64,000 bases of DNA from Dolichospermum sp. FACHB-1091. Its GTDB lineage: Bacteria > Cyanobacteriota > Cyanobacteriia > Cyanobacteriales > Nostocaceae. The position numbers were made by a program, and so were the translations under genes. The stretch is from contig NZ_JACJSB010000006.1 of NCBI RefSeq assembly GCF_014697585.1, forward strand, positions 62,001 to 126,000. Reading direction: 5' to 3'. Within the stretch, counting starts at the first letter, position 1, and each line of letters begins with the position of its first letter. Under the pieces are notes generated by a model that saw nothing but the letters and a program-made list of their open reading frames with translations, was not told where the DNA came from and ran no database searches. Of this stretch, positions 19,688-31,111 are shown in pieces.

Positions 19688-20251
19688 ATGACACCAGAAG
19701 AAATAGCGGGTACATTAACGGAGTTATTTAGCGTTGAAGTTGTAAAATCTATAGCCCCTGGTTCTTGGCAAGTAGAAACTACTGATTTTCGATTATTGGT
19801 GCTACTTTCAGAAGATCATACTTGGTTGCGGGTATTACTGCCAATTATGCCTTTACAAGAGGCTACAGCATTTCTCACCCAGTTTCTAGAGGCTAATTTT
19901 GATGATACTCAAGAAACACGCTACGCCGTTTATGATGGGGTAGTGTGGGGAGTGTTCCAGCATAATAGTGGCACTTTGAGTAATGCAGATTTTACTAATG
20001 CGATCGCTCGTCTGATATCATTACATCAAACTGGTGTCAATGATGTTTTTAATAATTTGGTGGAAATTCGTATCCGCGAAATTATTAAAACAGCGAAACA
20101 ACAGGGACAATCTCTAGAAGCTACTATGCAAAATCTAGACCGTTTTTATGCAGAAGGATTATTAGGAGATATTGACCAAAATCCCCAAGGACGAACGGAA
20201 GTCTTAGCGGCTTGGCGACGACAATTAGAAGGTCTTTGGGAGGAAATGTAA
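19688..20251 (+). CDS. Conserved cyanobacterial hypothetical protein
   Basis: 187 residues, soluble. The first 120 residues look like an alpha/beta domain (VVKSIAPGSWQVETTDFRLLVLL, then repeated helix-strand units), reminiscent of secretion-chaperone or YbjN-like folds. A helical C-terminal part follows (EIRIREIIKTAKQQGQSLE) and ends with LAAWRRQLEGLWEEM. I do not know its function. It is followed by a hairpin (stem CAGGGAAATAGA / TCTATTTCCTG, 20261-20300) that may end its transcript. Confidence 0.75.
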   Translation: MTPEEIAGTLTELFSVEVVKSIAPGSWQVETTDFRLLVLLSEDHTWLRVLLPIMPLQEATAFLTQFLEANFDDTQETRYAVYDGVVWGVFQHNSGTLSNADFTNAIARLISLHQTGVNDVFNNLVEIRIREIIKTAKQQGQSLEATMQNLDRFYAEGLLGDIDQNPQGRTEVLAAWRRQLEGLWEEM

Positions 20252-20260
20252 TTCAAGTAA

Positions 20261-20300
20261 CAGGGAAATAGAAGTTCTCAATGGCTTATTCTATTTCCTG
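20261..20300 (+). terminator. Hairpin after the 187-aa gene
   Basis: Inverted repeat with an 11-bp stem and a 17-base loop, directly after the stop codon. No T-run follows, so termination is only likely by position. An AT-only palindrome (TTAATTGTTAATTAATAATTAA) follows at about 20309-20331. Confidence 0.4.
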
Positions 20301-20431
20301 GTAAGACCGTTAATTGTTAATTAATAATTAACAAGGCAGATTATACAAGTCTATTAGCAGTAATTGTGAGGATATTCTCAGATAATTTGACTCATCTAAA
20401 CTTTTCCAATATCGTCTCAAGAATCTAGATC

Positions 20432-20935
20432 ATGACACTGGCAGAAATCCAAACTAAAATCAAAAACCAAGTAGCTAAAATTGAAGAACAGCAAAAAGCA
20501 TTATTAGATTCTCGACAAGAATTATCTTTGCTTTTAGAACAGAAAAAAATCATGCAACAAGTGGCACATAAAAAGATTAAGGAAGCGGCACAGTTATTAA
20601 AAGCAGCACAAACTGATTTAGAGTATACAACTGAAGAGATTATAGACATGACTAAATCAGAAATGATCAGCCCTGAGGCAGAAAATGATCTCAAAATCTT
20701 AGAACAATATAACCAAAATAGTTTAACTTTAGGGGCTGGAGAAATTGGGTTAGAAAAATCTGGATTTAGTATCACAGAAGGTCAAAAGGAACTGGTTAAT
20801 GCCATCACCGAGAAACTGGATGATTTTGAATTTGCTTTATCTCGTTTACCTGTGGAAGAAAGAGATTATGCTAGAGTAAAATTACAGTCTGTAATAAGTA
20901 ATTTCATCAGAGGAAACCCATCTAAATTGTCTTGA
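20432..20935 (+). CDS. Hypothetical coiled-coil protein
   Basis: 167 residues, strongly helical and charged. The first 70 residues form a probable coiled coil (QQKALLDSRQELSLLLEQKK), the middle has TEEIIDMTKSEMISPEAEND, and the C-terminal part is again helical. No signal peptide, membrane segment or catalytic motif is visible. The ATG follows an AT-rich leader. Function is unknown. Confidence 0.65.
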   Translation: MTLAEIQTKIKNQVAKIEEQQKALLDSRQELSLLLEQKKIMQQVAHKKIKEAAQLLKAAQTDLEYTTEEIIDMTKSEMISPEAENDLKILEQYNQNSLTLGAGEIGLEKSGFSITEGQKELVNAITEKLDDFEFALSRLPVEERDYARVKLQSVISNFIRGNPSKLS

Positions 20936-21286
20936 CAAAATACTATATTAGTATTAGTGAATCTAGATCGAAAAATATGTCATTTGATTCAAAATATGAT
21001 AAATTCCTTGATTATTATCCTAAAAATTTAATAAATTTAGAGTAATTATTTATTATAGATGTTATCCAGATCAAAAAACAATTCTGAAATTGTTATTGTT
21101 TTAACCATTTTTCTTTCTTTTTTCCATAGGTATCCATCAATAGCTAACTATCTACCCCACAAATTACTGCTATATTCATATAAGTTACACTTTGTCAAAA
21201 AAATTAGATGGGTTTCCCCTGGTAATTTAATCAAGAACTAATATACAATTTTCTATTATCAACACCAGCACAACATCAATTTATTT
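20936..21286. other. AT-rich intergenic region, no gene seen
   Basis: A 60-codon plus-strand ORF at 21059-21241 has no family resemblance and is probably chance. No RNA gene or strong repeat is visible. Confidence 0.5.
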
Positions 21287-21679
21287 ATGGATATTATAGA
21301 AACTCTCAAAGCTGATTATCAAAGATTTCCTGTCAATCAAACTTACAGCATTTATGCCCAAGATGTTTATTTTCAAGATGCTGTTTTTAAGTTTCGCGGA
21401 CTGGAACTTTACAAATGGATGATTAAATTCATTCAGACTTTTTTCTTCAATCTTAAACTGGATTTACATAACATCCAATCTCAGGAAGAAATTATTAAAA
21501 CTGAATGGACTATGAGTTGGAATTCTCCCCTACCTTGGAAGCCTTATATTTCCGTTTCTGGCTGGAGTGAATTACGTTTGAATGCTGACGGTTTAATTGT
21601 TTCTCATATTGACTATTGGTACTGCTCTCGTTTAGATGTAATTAAGCAGCATTTCATTTCTTTGAAAAAACCATCATAA
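21287..21679 (+). CDS. DUF2358 family protein
   Basis: A 130-residue member of DUF2358, an NTF2-like alpha+beta fold conserved in cyanobacteria and plastids. The family pattern is clear: LKADYQRFPVNQTYSIYAQD, FQDAVFKFRGLELYKWMI, EWTMSWNSPLPWKP, and the C-terminal DGLIVSHIDYWYCSRLDVIK. The biochemical role is not known to me. It lies 43 bases upstream of the ArsA-like gene on the same strand and may be co-transcribed with it. Confidence 0.88.
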   Translation: MDIIETLKADYQRFPVNQTYSIYAQDVYFQDAVFKFRGLELYKWMIKFIQTFFFNLKLDLHNIQSQEEIIKTEWTMSWNSPLPWKPYISVSGWSELRLNADGLIVSHIDYWYCSRLDVIKQHFISLKKPS

Positions 21680-21722
21680 TGTAAATAAATGTAAATAAAC
21701 TTCAGGCAGTAAGGAATCATTG

Positions 21723-22895
21723 ATGCGAGTAATTTTAATGACAGGGAAAGGTGGCGTGGGTAAAACCTCCGTGGCCGCAGCCACTGGACTCCGTTGTGCA
21801 GAACTGGGCTATCGGACATTGGTTTTAAGTACAGACCCTGCCCACTCCCTGGCGGACAGCTTTGATATAGAATTAGGACATGATGCCCGTCTCGTGCGCC
21901 CTAATTTATGGGGTGCGGAATTAGACGCACTGCAAGAATTAGAAGGTAATTGGGGGGCTGTGAAACGCTATATCACTCAAGTTTTACAAGCCAGGGGTTT
22001 AGACGGAATACAAGCGGAAGAATTGGCCATTTTACCGGGCATGGATGAAATTTTCGGCTTGGTGAGAATGAAACGTCATTATGATGAAGGAGAATATGAT
22101 GTTTTAATTATTGACTCCGCCCCCACTGGTACAGCATTACGACTGTTAAGTTTGCCGGAAGTTGGTGGTTGGTATATGCGTCGTTTTTACAAACCCTTCC
22201 AAAATATTTCCGTTGCCCTTAGACCACTTGTAGAACCTATTTTTAGACCCATTGTTGGTTTTTCTTTACCAGATAAAGAGGTAATGGACGCACCCTATGA
22301 ATTTTATGAGCAAATTGAAGCTTTGGAAAAAGTTTTAACTGACAATACTCAAACCTCTGTGCGTCTGGTGACGAATCCTGAAAAAATGGTAATTAAAGAA
22401 TCTCTTCGCGCTCACGCCTATCTAAGTTTGTATAATGTAGCCACAGATTTAGTGATTGCTAACCGAATTATTCCCCAAGAAGTAACAGATCCTTTTTTCC
22501 AACGGTGGAAGGAAAATCAAGAACAATACCGTCAAGAAATTCATGATAATTTCTTACCTCTTCCAGTCAAAGAAGTACCTCTATACTCTGAAGAATTGTG
22601 TGGTTTACCAGCTTTGGAAAGGTTGAAAGAAACCCTCTACAAAGATGAAGATCCAACTCAAGTTTATTATCAAGAAACGACAATCAAAGTTGTCCAAGAC
22701 AAAAACCAATACAGTTTAGAACTGTATTTACCTAACATTCCTAAAAGTCAAATTCAACTGAAAAAAACTGGAGATGAGTTAAACATCACTATTGGTAATC
22801 ATCGCCGTAATTTGGTATTACCTCAAGCTTTGGCCGCACTGCAACCAGCAGGGGCAAAAATGGAAGATGATTATCTAAAAATTCGCTTTGCTTGA
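21723..22895 (+). CDS. ArsA/GET3-family ATPase with C-terminal HSP20-like domain
   Basis: A P-loop ATPase of the ArsA/TRC40 group. The deviant Walker [16 protein letters not shown] is at the N-terminus, followed by [13 protein letters not shown] (switch I) and [16 protein letters not shown] (switch II). Residues from about 315 ([20 protein letters not shown]) form a small beta domain of the alpha-crystallin type found at the end of cyanobacterial ArsA-like proteins. No arsenic genes are nearby, so a role in tail-anchored protein or metal handling is only a family-based guess. The ATG at 21723 has AAGGA about 9 bases upstream; a TTG one codon earlier is less likely. Confidence 0.9.
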   Translation: MRVILMTGKGGVGKTSVAAATGLRCAELGYRTLVLSTDPAHSLADSFDIELGHDARLVRPNLWGAELDALQELEGNWGAVKRYITQVLQARGLDGIQAEELAILPGMDEIFGLVRMKRHYDEGEYDVLIIDSAPTGTALRLLSLPEVGGWYMRRFYKPFQNISVALRPLVEPIFRPIVGFSLPDKEVMDAPYEFYEQIEALEKVLTDNTQTSVRLVTNPEKMVIKESLRAHAYLSLYNVATDLVIANRIIPQEVTDPFFQRWKENQEQYRQEIHDNFLPLPVKEVPLYSEELCGLPALERLKETLYKDEDPTQVYYQETTIKVVQDKNQYSLELYLPNIPKSQIQLKKTGDELNITIGNHRRNLVLPQALAALQPAGAKMEDDYLKIRFA

Positions 22896-22910
22896 AGCGT
22901 CTAAATTTTT

Positions 22911-22943
22911 AGATACCCGGCTTATTTAAGAAGTCGGGTATCT
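22911..22943. terminator. Palindromic hairpin between convergent genes
   Basis: AGATACCCGGCTT-attta-AGAAGTCGGGTATCT, a 14-15-bp stem with one or two mismatches. It lies between the convergent ArsA-like gene and the DUF2330 gene, so it could end transcription from both sides. Same family as 1061, 26256 and 34377. Confidence 0.7.
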
Positions 22944-22971
22944 GTGTCCAGTGAAGTCCAGACATCTAAAT

Positions 22972-24339
22972 TTACAAACCTAGCCAAGATAAGGAATTAT
23001 CCCACCAAGAATTAGAGATATTTCCCATAGATAATTTCATTTTTTGGCGAATATCTTGAATATTCCAGTTGGTAAGTCTAGCTAGATTTTGAGCTTCTTG
23101 TTCAAATCTCCGTCTTAAAGAACTTTTATATCTTCTTCCCGCACTACATTTAACCTTACCTGTGAATGGGTGTTGTAAAATATAACGTCCTTGAAAAGAG
23201 TCTCTTTGAGCAGTTTCTTGAAAGATTAGATCTTCAGGAAATTTATTTCTAGTATAGCGGACGTGCAAGCGAGTAATGAAAACACTACTACTGGGAAAAC
23301 GAGAACGAAAACCCGGAGCTATTTGGCTATTACTATCACTATTATCATTCAACCAAAAAACACCGGCTTGTTTTAATTCTTCATTATTGAGTGGTTCAGC
23401 AGCACAAGGATCACAAGTACTCATATCCCAAGCATATTCTAAAAATCCGACTTTTTTATCTTCTTTCGTGTAGGAATTTTGGAACATGGATTTATAAAAA
23501 TCACCAAATTGATTTTTCACAAACACGGGAATATTCACATCTGAAGGAACTTTAACCGTGCGATAATTAGTAATTTCTGCCTGGCCTTTAGGTGAGAGAA
23601 TATAAATGATTAAATCCTGTTCTTTAGTAGCGTTAACCATTCCTAAACGAATAGGTAACATAAATTTCCGTGATTCGTAGGAAATTTGTAAAGGACGCAG
23701 GAATTGATAACCTGATTCGGCAAATTTATCTAAATTGACTTTAGCAACAAAGAATTTCATCGCCGAACGAATGTAGGGTTTGAGTAATTCCTTTGCACCT
23801 TGAGGAATTTTATAATTATTGCGATTTAACCAAGTTTCTAAGCCACCAGATTCTTTAGCGCTGAGGATAACAATATCATATTCACCAACATTAAATTTGG
23901 CTTCAACAGTGACACCTAAACTGCTATCTTCCTGGGTACTACTATCTGATCTGGCTGCGTTTTGCATTGGTCGCATCTCGTTTATTTTATAAACTGGGGC
24001 GCAGGGGTCAGAATCAAAATATTCTACTAATCTTGGGGCGCTAAAAGCATCTAATCTTTCAATAATTTTTGGTTGGGCTACATGAACTTGTTCTTTTTGT
24101 AATACTGTGGGAACAGGAACAACAATTGCAAAATCTTTAACATCACCTTGAAAATCGTTAGCCATTGTTAAAACTGTCCGATTTCCCTCTCTAGCAAGTA
24201 TGACTTGAGAAGCTTGGTTATAGAGTTTTGTATCGGCTTTAGCTACATAAAATCCACAAAAAGCCCAAGCTGTAGGTGCGAAACACAGCACCGCTAAAAG
24301 TGCAGATACTAAGGGCATAAATAGACGAAGTTTTTTCAT
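22972..24339 (-). CDS. DUF2330 domain-containing exported protein
   Basis: 455 residues with a clear signal peptide (LRLFMPLVSALLAVLCFAP, cleavage near TAWA). The mature part starts with the DUF2330 signature FCGFYVAKADTKLYNQASQV and continues FAIVVPVPTVLQKEQVHV. Several cysteines (CDPCAAEP) suggest disulphides outside the cytoplasm. In cyanobacteria DUF2330 genes often sit beside an RnfD-like membrane gene, as here, 9 bases downstream of it. The pair probably acts together at a membrane; the reaction is unknown. Confidence 0.85.
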   Translation of the reverse strand: MKKLRLFMPLVSALLAVLCFAPTAWAFCGFYVAKADTKLYNQASQVILAREGNRTVLTMANDFQGDVKDFAIVVPVPTVLQKEQVHVAQPKIIERLDAFSAPRLVEYFDSDPCAPVYKINEMRPMQNAARSDSSTQEDSSLGVTVEAKFNVGEYDIVILSAKESGGLETWLNRNNYKIPQGAKELLKPYIRSAMKFFVAKVNLDKFAESGYQFLRPLQISYESRKFMLPIRLGMVNATKEQDLIIYILSPKGQAEITNYRTVKVPSDVNIPVFVKNQFGDFYKSMFQNSYTKEDKKVGFLEYAWDMSTCDPCAAEPLNNEELKQAGVFWLNDNSDSNSQIAPGFRSRFPSSSVFITRLHVRYTRNKFPEDLIFQETAQRDSFQGRYILQHPFTGKVKCSAGRRYKSSLRRRFEQEAQNLARLTNWNIQDIRQKMKLSMGNISNSWWDNSLSWLGL

Positions 24340-24348
24340 TTTGATGCC

Positions 24349-25173
24349 TTAATTAATTTTCAGTTCTGCTTTATTCCACCAAGAAAATCTAGGACTAAAC
24401 CAAGATTTATCTAATAAAATAGTCAAGGGTGCAAGGGCAAATAAAGCCCAAAAAACAGCGGTAGAGAGAAAGAAATAATTCCGCAAAATAAAGGTTAATA
24501 AAGCAATACATACCGCCCAGATTATTCTACTAATACGGGCGTTGGGAATTGAACGCGGATCTGTCACCATAAACAGAGAAAATAACACTAAAGATCCACT
24601 CATTAAATGATGAAAATAAACGTCCCATGTCCAACCTAACCAAATATTTCTCACGGCGGCTAAGAGGGAATAAGCACCTAGAAAAGCGGCGGTAGTATCC
24701 CAACGTCCAACGCACTGTAAAATCATTCCTCCAGTCCCCACAAATAATAGCGCGTACCACCATTCTTCCCCCCATTGTCCTGGGGAAACCCAAGCATCAT
24801 TAGTGAAGCTAAGAACAGCAATAATGCCAAAATTAGCAGGATTAAAAAAATGCTTTTCTCCATATTGAAAGATAAATTTACTTGCTATGGCTGCAAATCC
24901 AGCTAAGGCCATGGTTGGCCAATGATCAACCCGTAATAATAAACTTAGTCCCAAAGAGGTAATGAGGGGACTACGAATATTAATTGGTAAAATTCTGTTT
25001 TGGGATTTAGTGATCAATGAAAAGATAATTTGTGTTATTATGCAGGAAGCGATCGCTACACCAATAAATTCTGGATGTAATGTCCAGTCTCGCGTTAAAA
25101 CGCCTATGATCAGAAATAAACTCAGAAACAGAATTTGATAATCTCGAACATCTTTGAATAATATCATCTTCAT
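24349..25173 (-). CDS. RnfD/NqrB-like membrane protein
   Basis: 274 residues with about eight membrane helices. It resembles RnfD/NqrB electron-transport subunits in the blocks KHFFNPANFGIIAVL and FMVTDPRSIPNARISRI. I do not see the SGAT motif that binds covalent FMN in NqrB/RnfD, and no other rnf or nqr genes are nearby, so it may have a different role from a sodium or proton pump. It is the first gene of a two-gene operon with DUF2330. Methionine 3 is a possible alternative start. Confidence 0.8.
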   Translation of the reverse strand: MKMILFKDVRDYQILFLSLFLIIGVLTRDWTLHPEFIGVAIASCIITQIIFSLITKSQNRILPINIRSPLITSLGLSLLLRVDHWPTMALAGFAAIASKFIFQYGEKHFFNPANFGIIAVLSFTNDAWVSPGQWGEEWWYALLFVGTGGMILQCVGRWDTTAAFLGAYSLLAAVRNIWLGWTWDVYFHHLMSGSLVLFSLFMVTDPRSIPNARISRIIWAVCIALLTFILRNYFFLSTAVFWALFALAPLTILLDKSWFSPRFSWWNKAELKIN

Positions 25174-26234
<1,061 letters not shown>

Positions 26235-26255
26235 TTTGATAATACGATCATACCC

Positions 26256-26288
26256 AGATCCCCGACTTCTCAAAGAAGTCAGGGATCT
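26256..26288. terminator. Palindromic hairpin between fabG and the transferase gene
   Basis: AGATCCCCGACTTCT-caa-AGAAGTCAGGGATCT, a 15-bp stem with one mismatch, between convergent genes. Same repeat family as at 1061, 22911 and 34377. Confidence 0.7.
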
Positions 26289-26304
26289 ATGCCTATAATC
26301 ATTT

Positions 26305-27387
26305 TCACCGACTATTCAGTATTCTTTGCCAAACAGTAAAGCCTAACAGCAAGATAATACCAGCAGCAGTAGCCAGGATTACAGATAAACTCATACCCTG
26401 GACTTTCATGGCCAGTAAATTACAACCCAAAGTAATGGACCACAAGATAAAAGCCGCATTGCGTTGGGATAGTCCCCAAGCCAACAAACGGTGGTGCAGA
26501 TGATCCTTACCAGGTGTACTCAAAGGGTTTTTTCCTGCCATGATCCGGCGCACAAACACTTGAGTAGTGTCAATAACTGGCAATAACAGAAATAAAACTG
26601 TAGGTATGAGGGCATAAACGGTATTTTGTTGAAGTTTACCTAAAATGCTGGTTGCTGCTAAAACATAACCAAAAAAGTATGCTCCAGCATCACCCATAAT
26701 GATGTGTGAGGGGTGAAAATTATGGCGTAAAAAGCCCAATGCAGCCCCTCCCAAAGCCGCTAAAACTAAGGTAGCCGCAGCACGATTATCAAACTGGGCA
26801 GAAACTCCTAATAAACTAATAGCAGTAATAAAACTGATTCCACCAGCTAAACCATCCATACCATCCATGAGGTTAATGGCATTAGTGATTCCTACTACCC
26901 ACAGTACAGTTAAGGCCATAGATAAGAGAGAATCAATAGGTGTACCAAAAACAACTTTAATGCTGATACCGTTACCAACTAACAAAAGTGCTGTCGTCAC
27001 CTGGGCCCATAACCGCACAGAGGGAGGTAGTCCAAATTGGTCATCAATAAAGCCAACCAGGACTAAAATAGAACCACCCAGGAGAATGGTTAAGACTTGA
27101 GCTAAAACCCCCTGAATTTCAATTGGCCGCAAGAGACTAGCTAGGACCAAAGCGGCAATTACACCCGCGTAGATTGCCAAACCGCCGGCATTAGGTAAAG
27201 GTTCTTGATTCAGTCGTCGGGCATTGGGTTGGTCTGCCCAACCTACCTCTAAGGCAAATTTGCGAATTGTGGGAATTAAAAACCAGGTGACACCTGAAGC
27301 TAATAGAAATGTAAACACTACAGCTAACCAGCCGGAGCCGCTAGGTTTAGCAATGCCAAGGGATATAAGGAAGTTTTCTAGATTCAT
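26305..27387 (-). CDS. MraY/WecA-family polyprenyl-phosphate sugar-1-phosphate transferase
   Basis: Integral membrane enzyme that moves a sugar-1-phosphate from a UDP-sugar to undecaprenyl phosphate, starting a cell-surface polysaccharide or teichoic-like polymer. Ten or so membrane helices are apparent. Catalytic blocks are present: GWADQPNARRLNQEPLPNAGG (first cytoplasmic loop), the Asp-rich NLMDGMDGLAGG, MGDAGAYFFGY and the histidine motif KDHLHHRLLAWG. The His motif fits the WecA/TagO branch rather than MraY. The ATG at 27387 has GGGAG just upstream; a TTG at 27402 is less likely. Confidence 0.88.
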   Translation of the reverse strand: MNLENFLISLGIAKPSGSGWLAVVFTFLLASGVTWFLIPTIRKFALEVGWADQPNARRLNQEPLPNAGGLAIYAGVIAALVLASLLRPIEIQGVLAQVLTILLGGSILVLVGFIDDQFGLPPSVRLWAQVTTALLLVGNGISIKVVFGTPIDSLLSMALTVLWVVGITNAINLMDGMDGLAGGISFITAISLLGVSAQFDNRAAATLVLAALGGAALGFLRHNFHPSHIIMGDAGAYFFGYVLAATSILGKLQQNTVYALIPTVLFLLLPVIDTTQVFVRRIMAGKNPLSTPGKDHLHHRLLAWGLSQRNAAFILWSITLGCNLLAMKVQGMSLSVILATAAGIILLLGFTVWQRILNSR

Positions 27388-27510
27388 TTGCTCCCAAGAC
27401 AATCATGGGTTTTATAGTTAAATATTAGTATCAACTGTTGATAGTAATGTATTTTGGGATTTTGATACTGCATCTAAATTGTGAAATAAGAAATAAATTG
27501 TGAACAGGGA

Positions 27511-27537
27511 TTAGCACTCACTGACCAAGAGTGCTAA
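27511..27537 (+). promoter_or_regulatory. CIRCE operator (HrcA binding site) upstream of groEL
   Basis: Perfect consensus TTAGCACTC, 9-base spacer, GAGTGCTAA. In bacteria this is the operator of the heat-shock repressor HrcA. It starts 60 bases before the groEL ATG, so it lies in the promoter or 5' leader. Confidence 0.97.
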
Positions 27538-27567
27538 ATTATCTAATGGAAGTATATAGAGAAATAA

Positions 27568-29259
<1,692 letters not shown>

Positions 29260-29302
29260 TTTGCCACTCTCCCTAATCCATAATTTATCTAATTTATGAA
29301 TT

Positions 29303-29337
29303 ACCCACCCCTCAAAGTAGTAGGGGTGGGTTTTTTT
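29303..29337 (+). terminator. Rho-independent terminator of groEL
   Basis: Perfect 10-bp GC-rich stem ACCCACCCCT / AGGGGTGGGT with a 9-base loop followed by a run of seven to eight T. Located 44 bases after the groEL stop. Confidence 0.95.
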
Positions 29338-29422
29338 GTCTAGTGGGAATTTTGAGTTTTCACTGTTTGTGCTAATTTGCCATTAGAAAGAACACTATAT
29401 CCTGTTATGTCCAGGGATTTAA

Positions 29423-30691
29423 TTATTTAGTCACAGCAGCAATAGCACGAACATATTGGGGATCACTATTTGTAGCGATTAAATTTGGATTAGAAGCTAA
29501 TTGGCGTTCTTGTGTTTGTGTCAAATCTAGTTTGATATCAGGTGCAATTCCTTTATGGTTTATATCTGTGCCATTAGGTGTATAATAATGGGCAATAGTG
29601 ACAGCTAAACCTGAACCATCTGGTAATTCATGGACTGACTGTACCAAAGCCTTACCAAAGGTTTGACTACCAATAACTACAGCCCGTTTATTGTCTTTGA
29701 GTGCGCCAGTCAGGATTTCACTAGCACTAGCAGAATTACTATCCACTAAAATGGCCAAGGGCAGTTTGCTGATAGCTGTGCCATTGGCTTTTGTTTCGGC
29801 ACTTGATCCTTTGCGGTCTACGGTTTTGACGATATGACCTTCATCTAGCCACATTCGCGCAATTTCTATACTCGCATTCAATAAACCACCAGGATTACCT
29901 CGCAAGTCCAAAACATAGGAATCAACTTTTTCGCTGTTCCCCCTGAGAATGGCTGCACGCATTTGATCGGCGGCGTGGGAACTAAATTCTTGTAAGCGAA
30001 TATACCCAATTCGCCGATTGGTTTCCTGTTTGAGACTATACCGGACTGTAGGAACTTCTATTGTCGCCCTTGTTAACTTGATCTTGAATTTCCTTCCTGG
30101 TCGTTCTAGATCCAGACTAACGGAAGTACCTACTTGACCACGAATTAATTTTGAGGCATCTTCTATTGTCATTTTTATGGTAGATTTACCATTAATAGCC
30201 AAAATTTCATCGCCTGATTTGAGTCCGGCTTTTAGGGCTGGGGAATTTTCTATAGCCTCTATCACGGTCAGACGCTTGGTTTTTTCGTTTACTTGCATAC
30301 GAATGCCAATCCCGGATACTTCCCCAGATGTTTGACTAGTCAGTGATTCATATTGTTGGGGGTTCATAAACCGGGTGTAGGGATCACCTAGCGTTTGTAA
30401 AGCTTCGCGGATCGCTACGTAGGCTTCATCTTTAGAAGTATAGTCTTTACTTAATAAACTCTGTCTAATTGCTCGCCAATCTTGTTGATTAAATTTATCA
30501 TCAACATATTCACGATTCACCAACTGCCACACTTGGTCAACTAATGCTTTGGGACTATCTTGTAAAGCTAAAGCTGCATTAACACTGCGTGCCCATGCTT
30601 GACCAAATACGGATATAGTAGCAGTTGTGGCGATCGCTCCCCCAATCAAGGCAGATTGGAACGGTGAGTAACGTTTTGCAGATTGGTTCAT
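29423..30691 (-). CDS. ctpB: Carboxyl-terminal processing protease (S41, CtpB-type)
   Basis: Secreted serine protease of the tail-specific (S41) family. The order is: N-terminal membrane anchor or signal (SALIGGAIATTATISVFGQAWA), helical domain, PDZ domain (about residues 115-200, GEVSGIGIRMQVNEK to GDEILAINGKS), and the S41 domain with DLRGNPGGLL, the catalytic serine in VDSNSASASEILTGAL and the general-base lysine in GSQTFGKALVQ. 422 residues is normal. It probably processes lumen or periplasmic proteins; it resembles CtpB more than CtpA (which matures PsbA), but this assignment is from memory of the family. Confidence 0.88.
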   Translation of the reverse strand: MNQSAKRYSPFQSALIGGAIATTATISVFGQAWARSVNAALALQDSPKALVDQVWQLVNREYVDDKFNQQDWRAIRQSLLSKDYTSKDEAYVAIREALQTLGDPYTRFMNPQQYESLTSQTSGEVSGIGIRMQVNEKTKRLTVIEAIENSPALKAGLKSGDEILAINGKSTIKMTIEDASKLIRGQVGTSVSLDLERPGRKFKIKLTRATIEVPTVRYSLKQETNRRIGYIRLQEFSSHAADQMRAAILRGNSEKVDSYVLDLRGNPGGLLNASIEIARMWLDEGHIVKTVDRKGSSAETKANGTAISKLPLAILVDSNSASASEILTGALKDNKRAVVIGSQTFGKALVQSVHELPDGSGLAVTIAHYYTPNGTDINHKGIAPDIKLDLTQTQERQLASNPNLIATNSDPQYVRAIAAVTK

Positions 30692-31111
30692 GTATATTAG
30701 CTGAAATAGTTGTATTTTTGAGAGTTTATCAATCTGGATTTCCTGATTTCTTGTAGTTTTCTATCCTAATAACCTTTATACTTCATCTATCTTTAGACCT
30801 TGGTTCATGATGAGTCGAATATTTTATTTCTTAGGTTAATAACTCCAGTTTTTTTACAAGATAACACAGACGAATATGTGACATATAGATAAGTGTCATT
30901 TATAAATTCTCAATTATCTACTTTACGATAGCACTTTCTTGGCTGAGTAGGTGTGATTTCCATCCATAGATAATTAAAGTTTTATTAATTGTCGGGAATT
31001 AAAAATTTTTGATCGGACTTAGGCAGGAGTTACGGAATAAGAAACTACTTCAGCCACAGAGGTCACGGAGAAATCAGGGTTTGAGGAGTATTTGCCTAAG
31101 TCCTATCAGTC
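30692..31111. other. Intergenic region with dispersed repeat
   Basis: 420 bases without a gene. Bases 31015-31075 (GGACTTAGGCAGGAGTTACG ... CCACAGAGGTCACGGAGA) are a dispersed repeat related to those at 19007 and 25257. The rest is AT-rich and includes the ctpB upstream region. Confidence 0.5.

Noticed and set aside
21059-21241. 60-codon plus-strand ORF between the coiled-coil gene and the DUF2358 gene
   Set aside because: No homology pattern, no ribosome site and AT-rich composition like the flanks.
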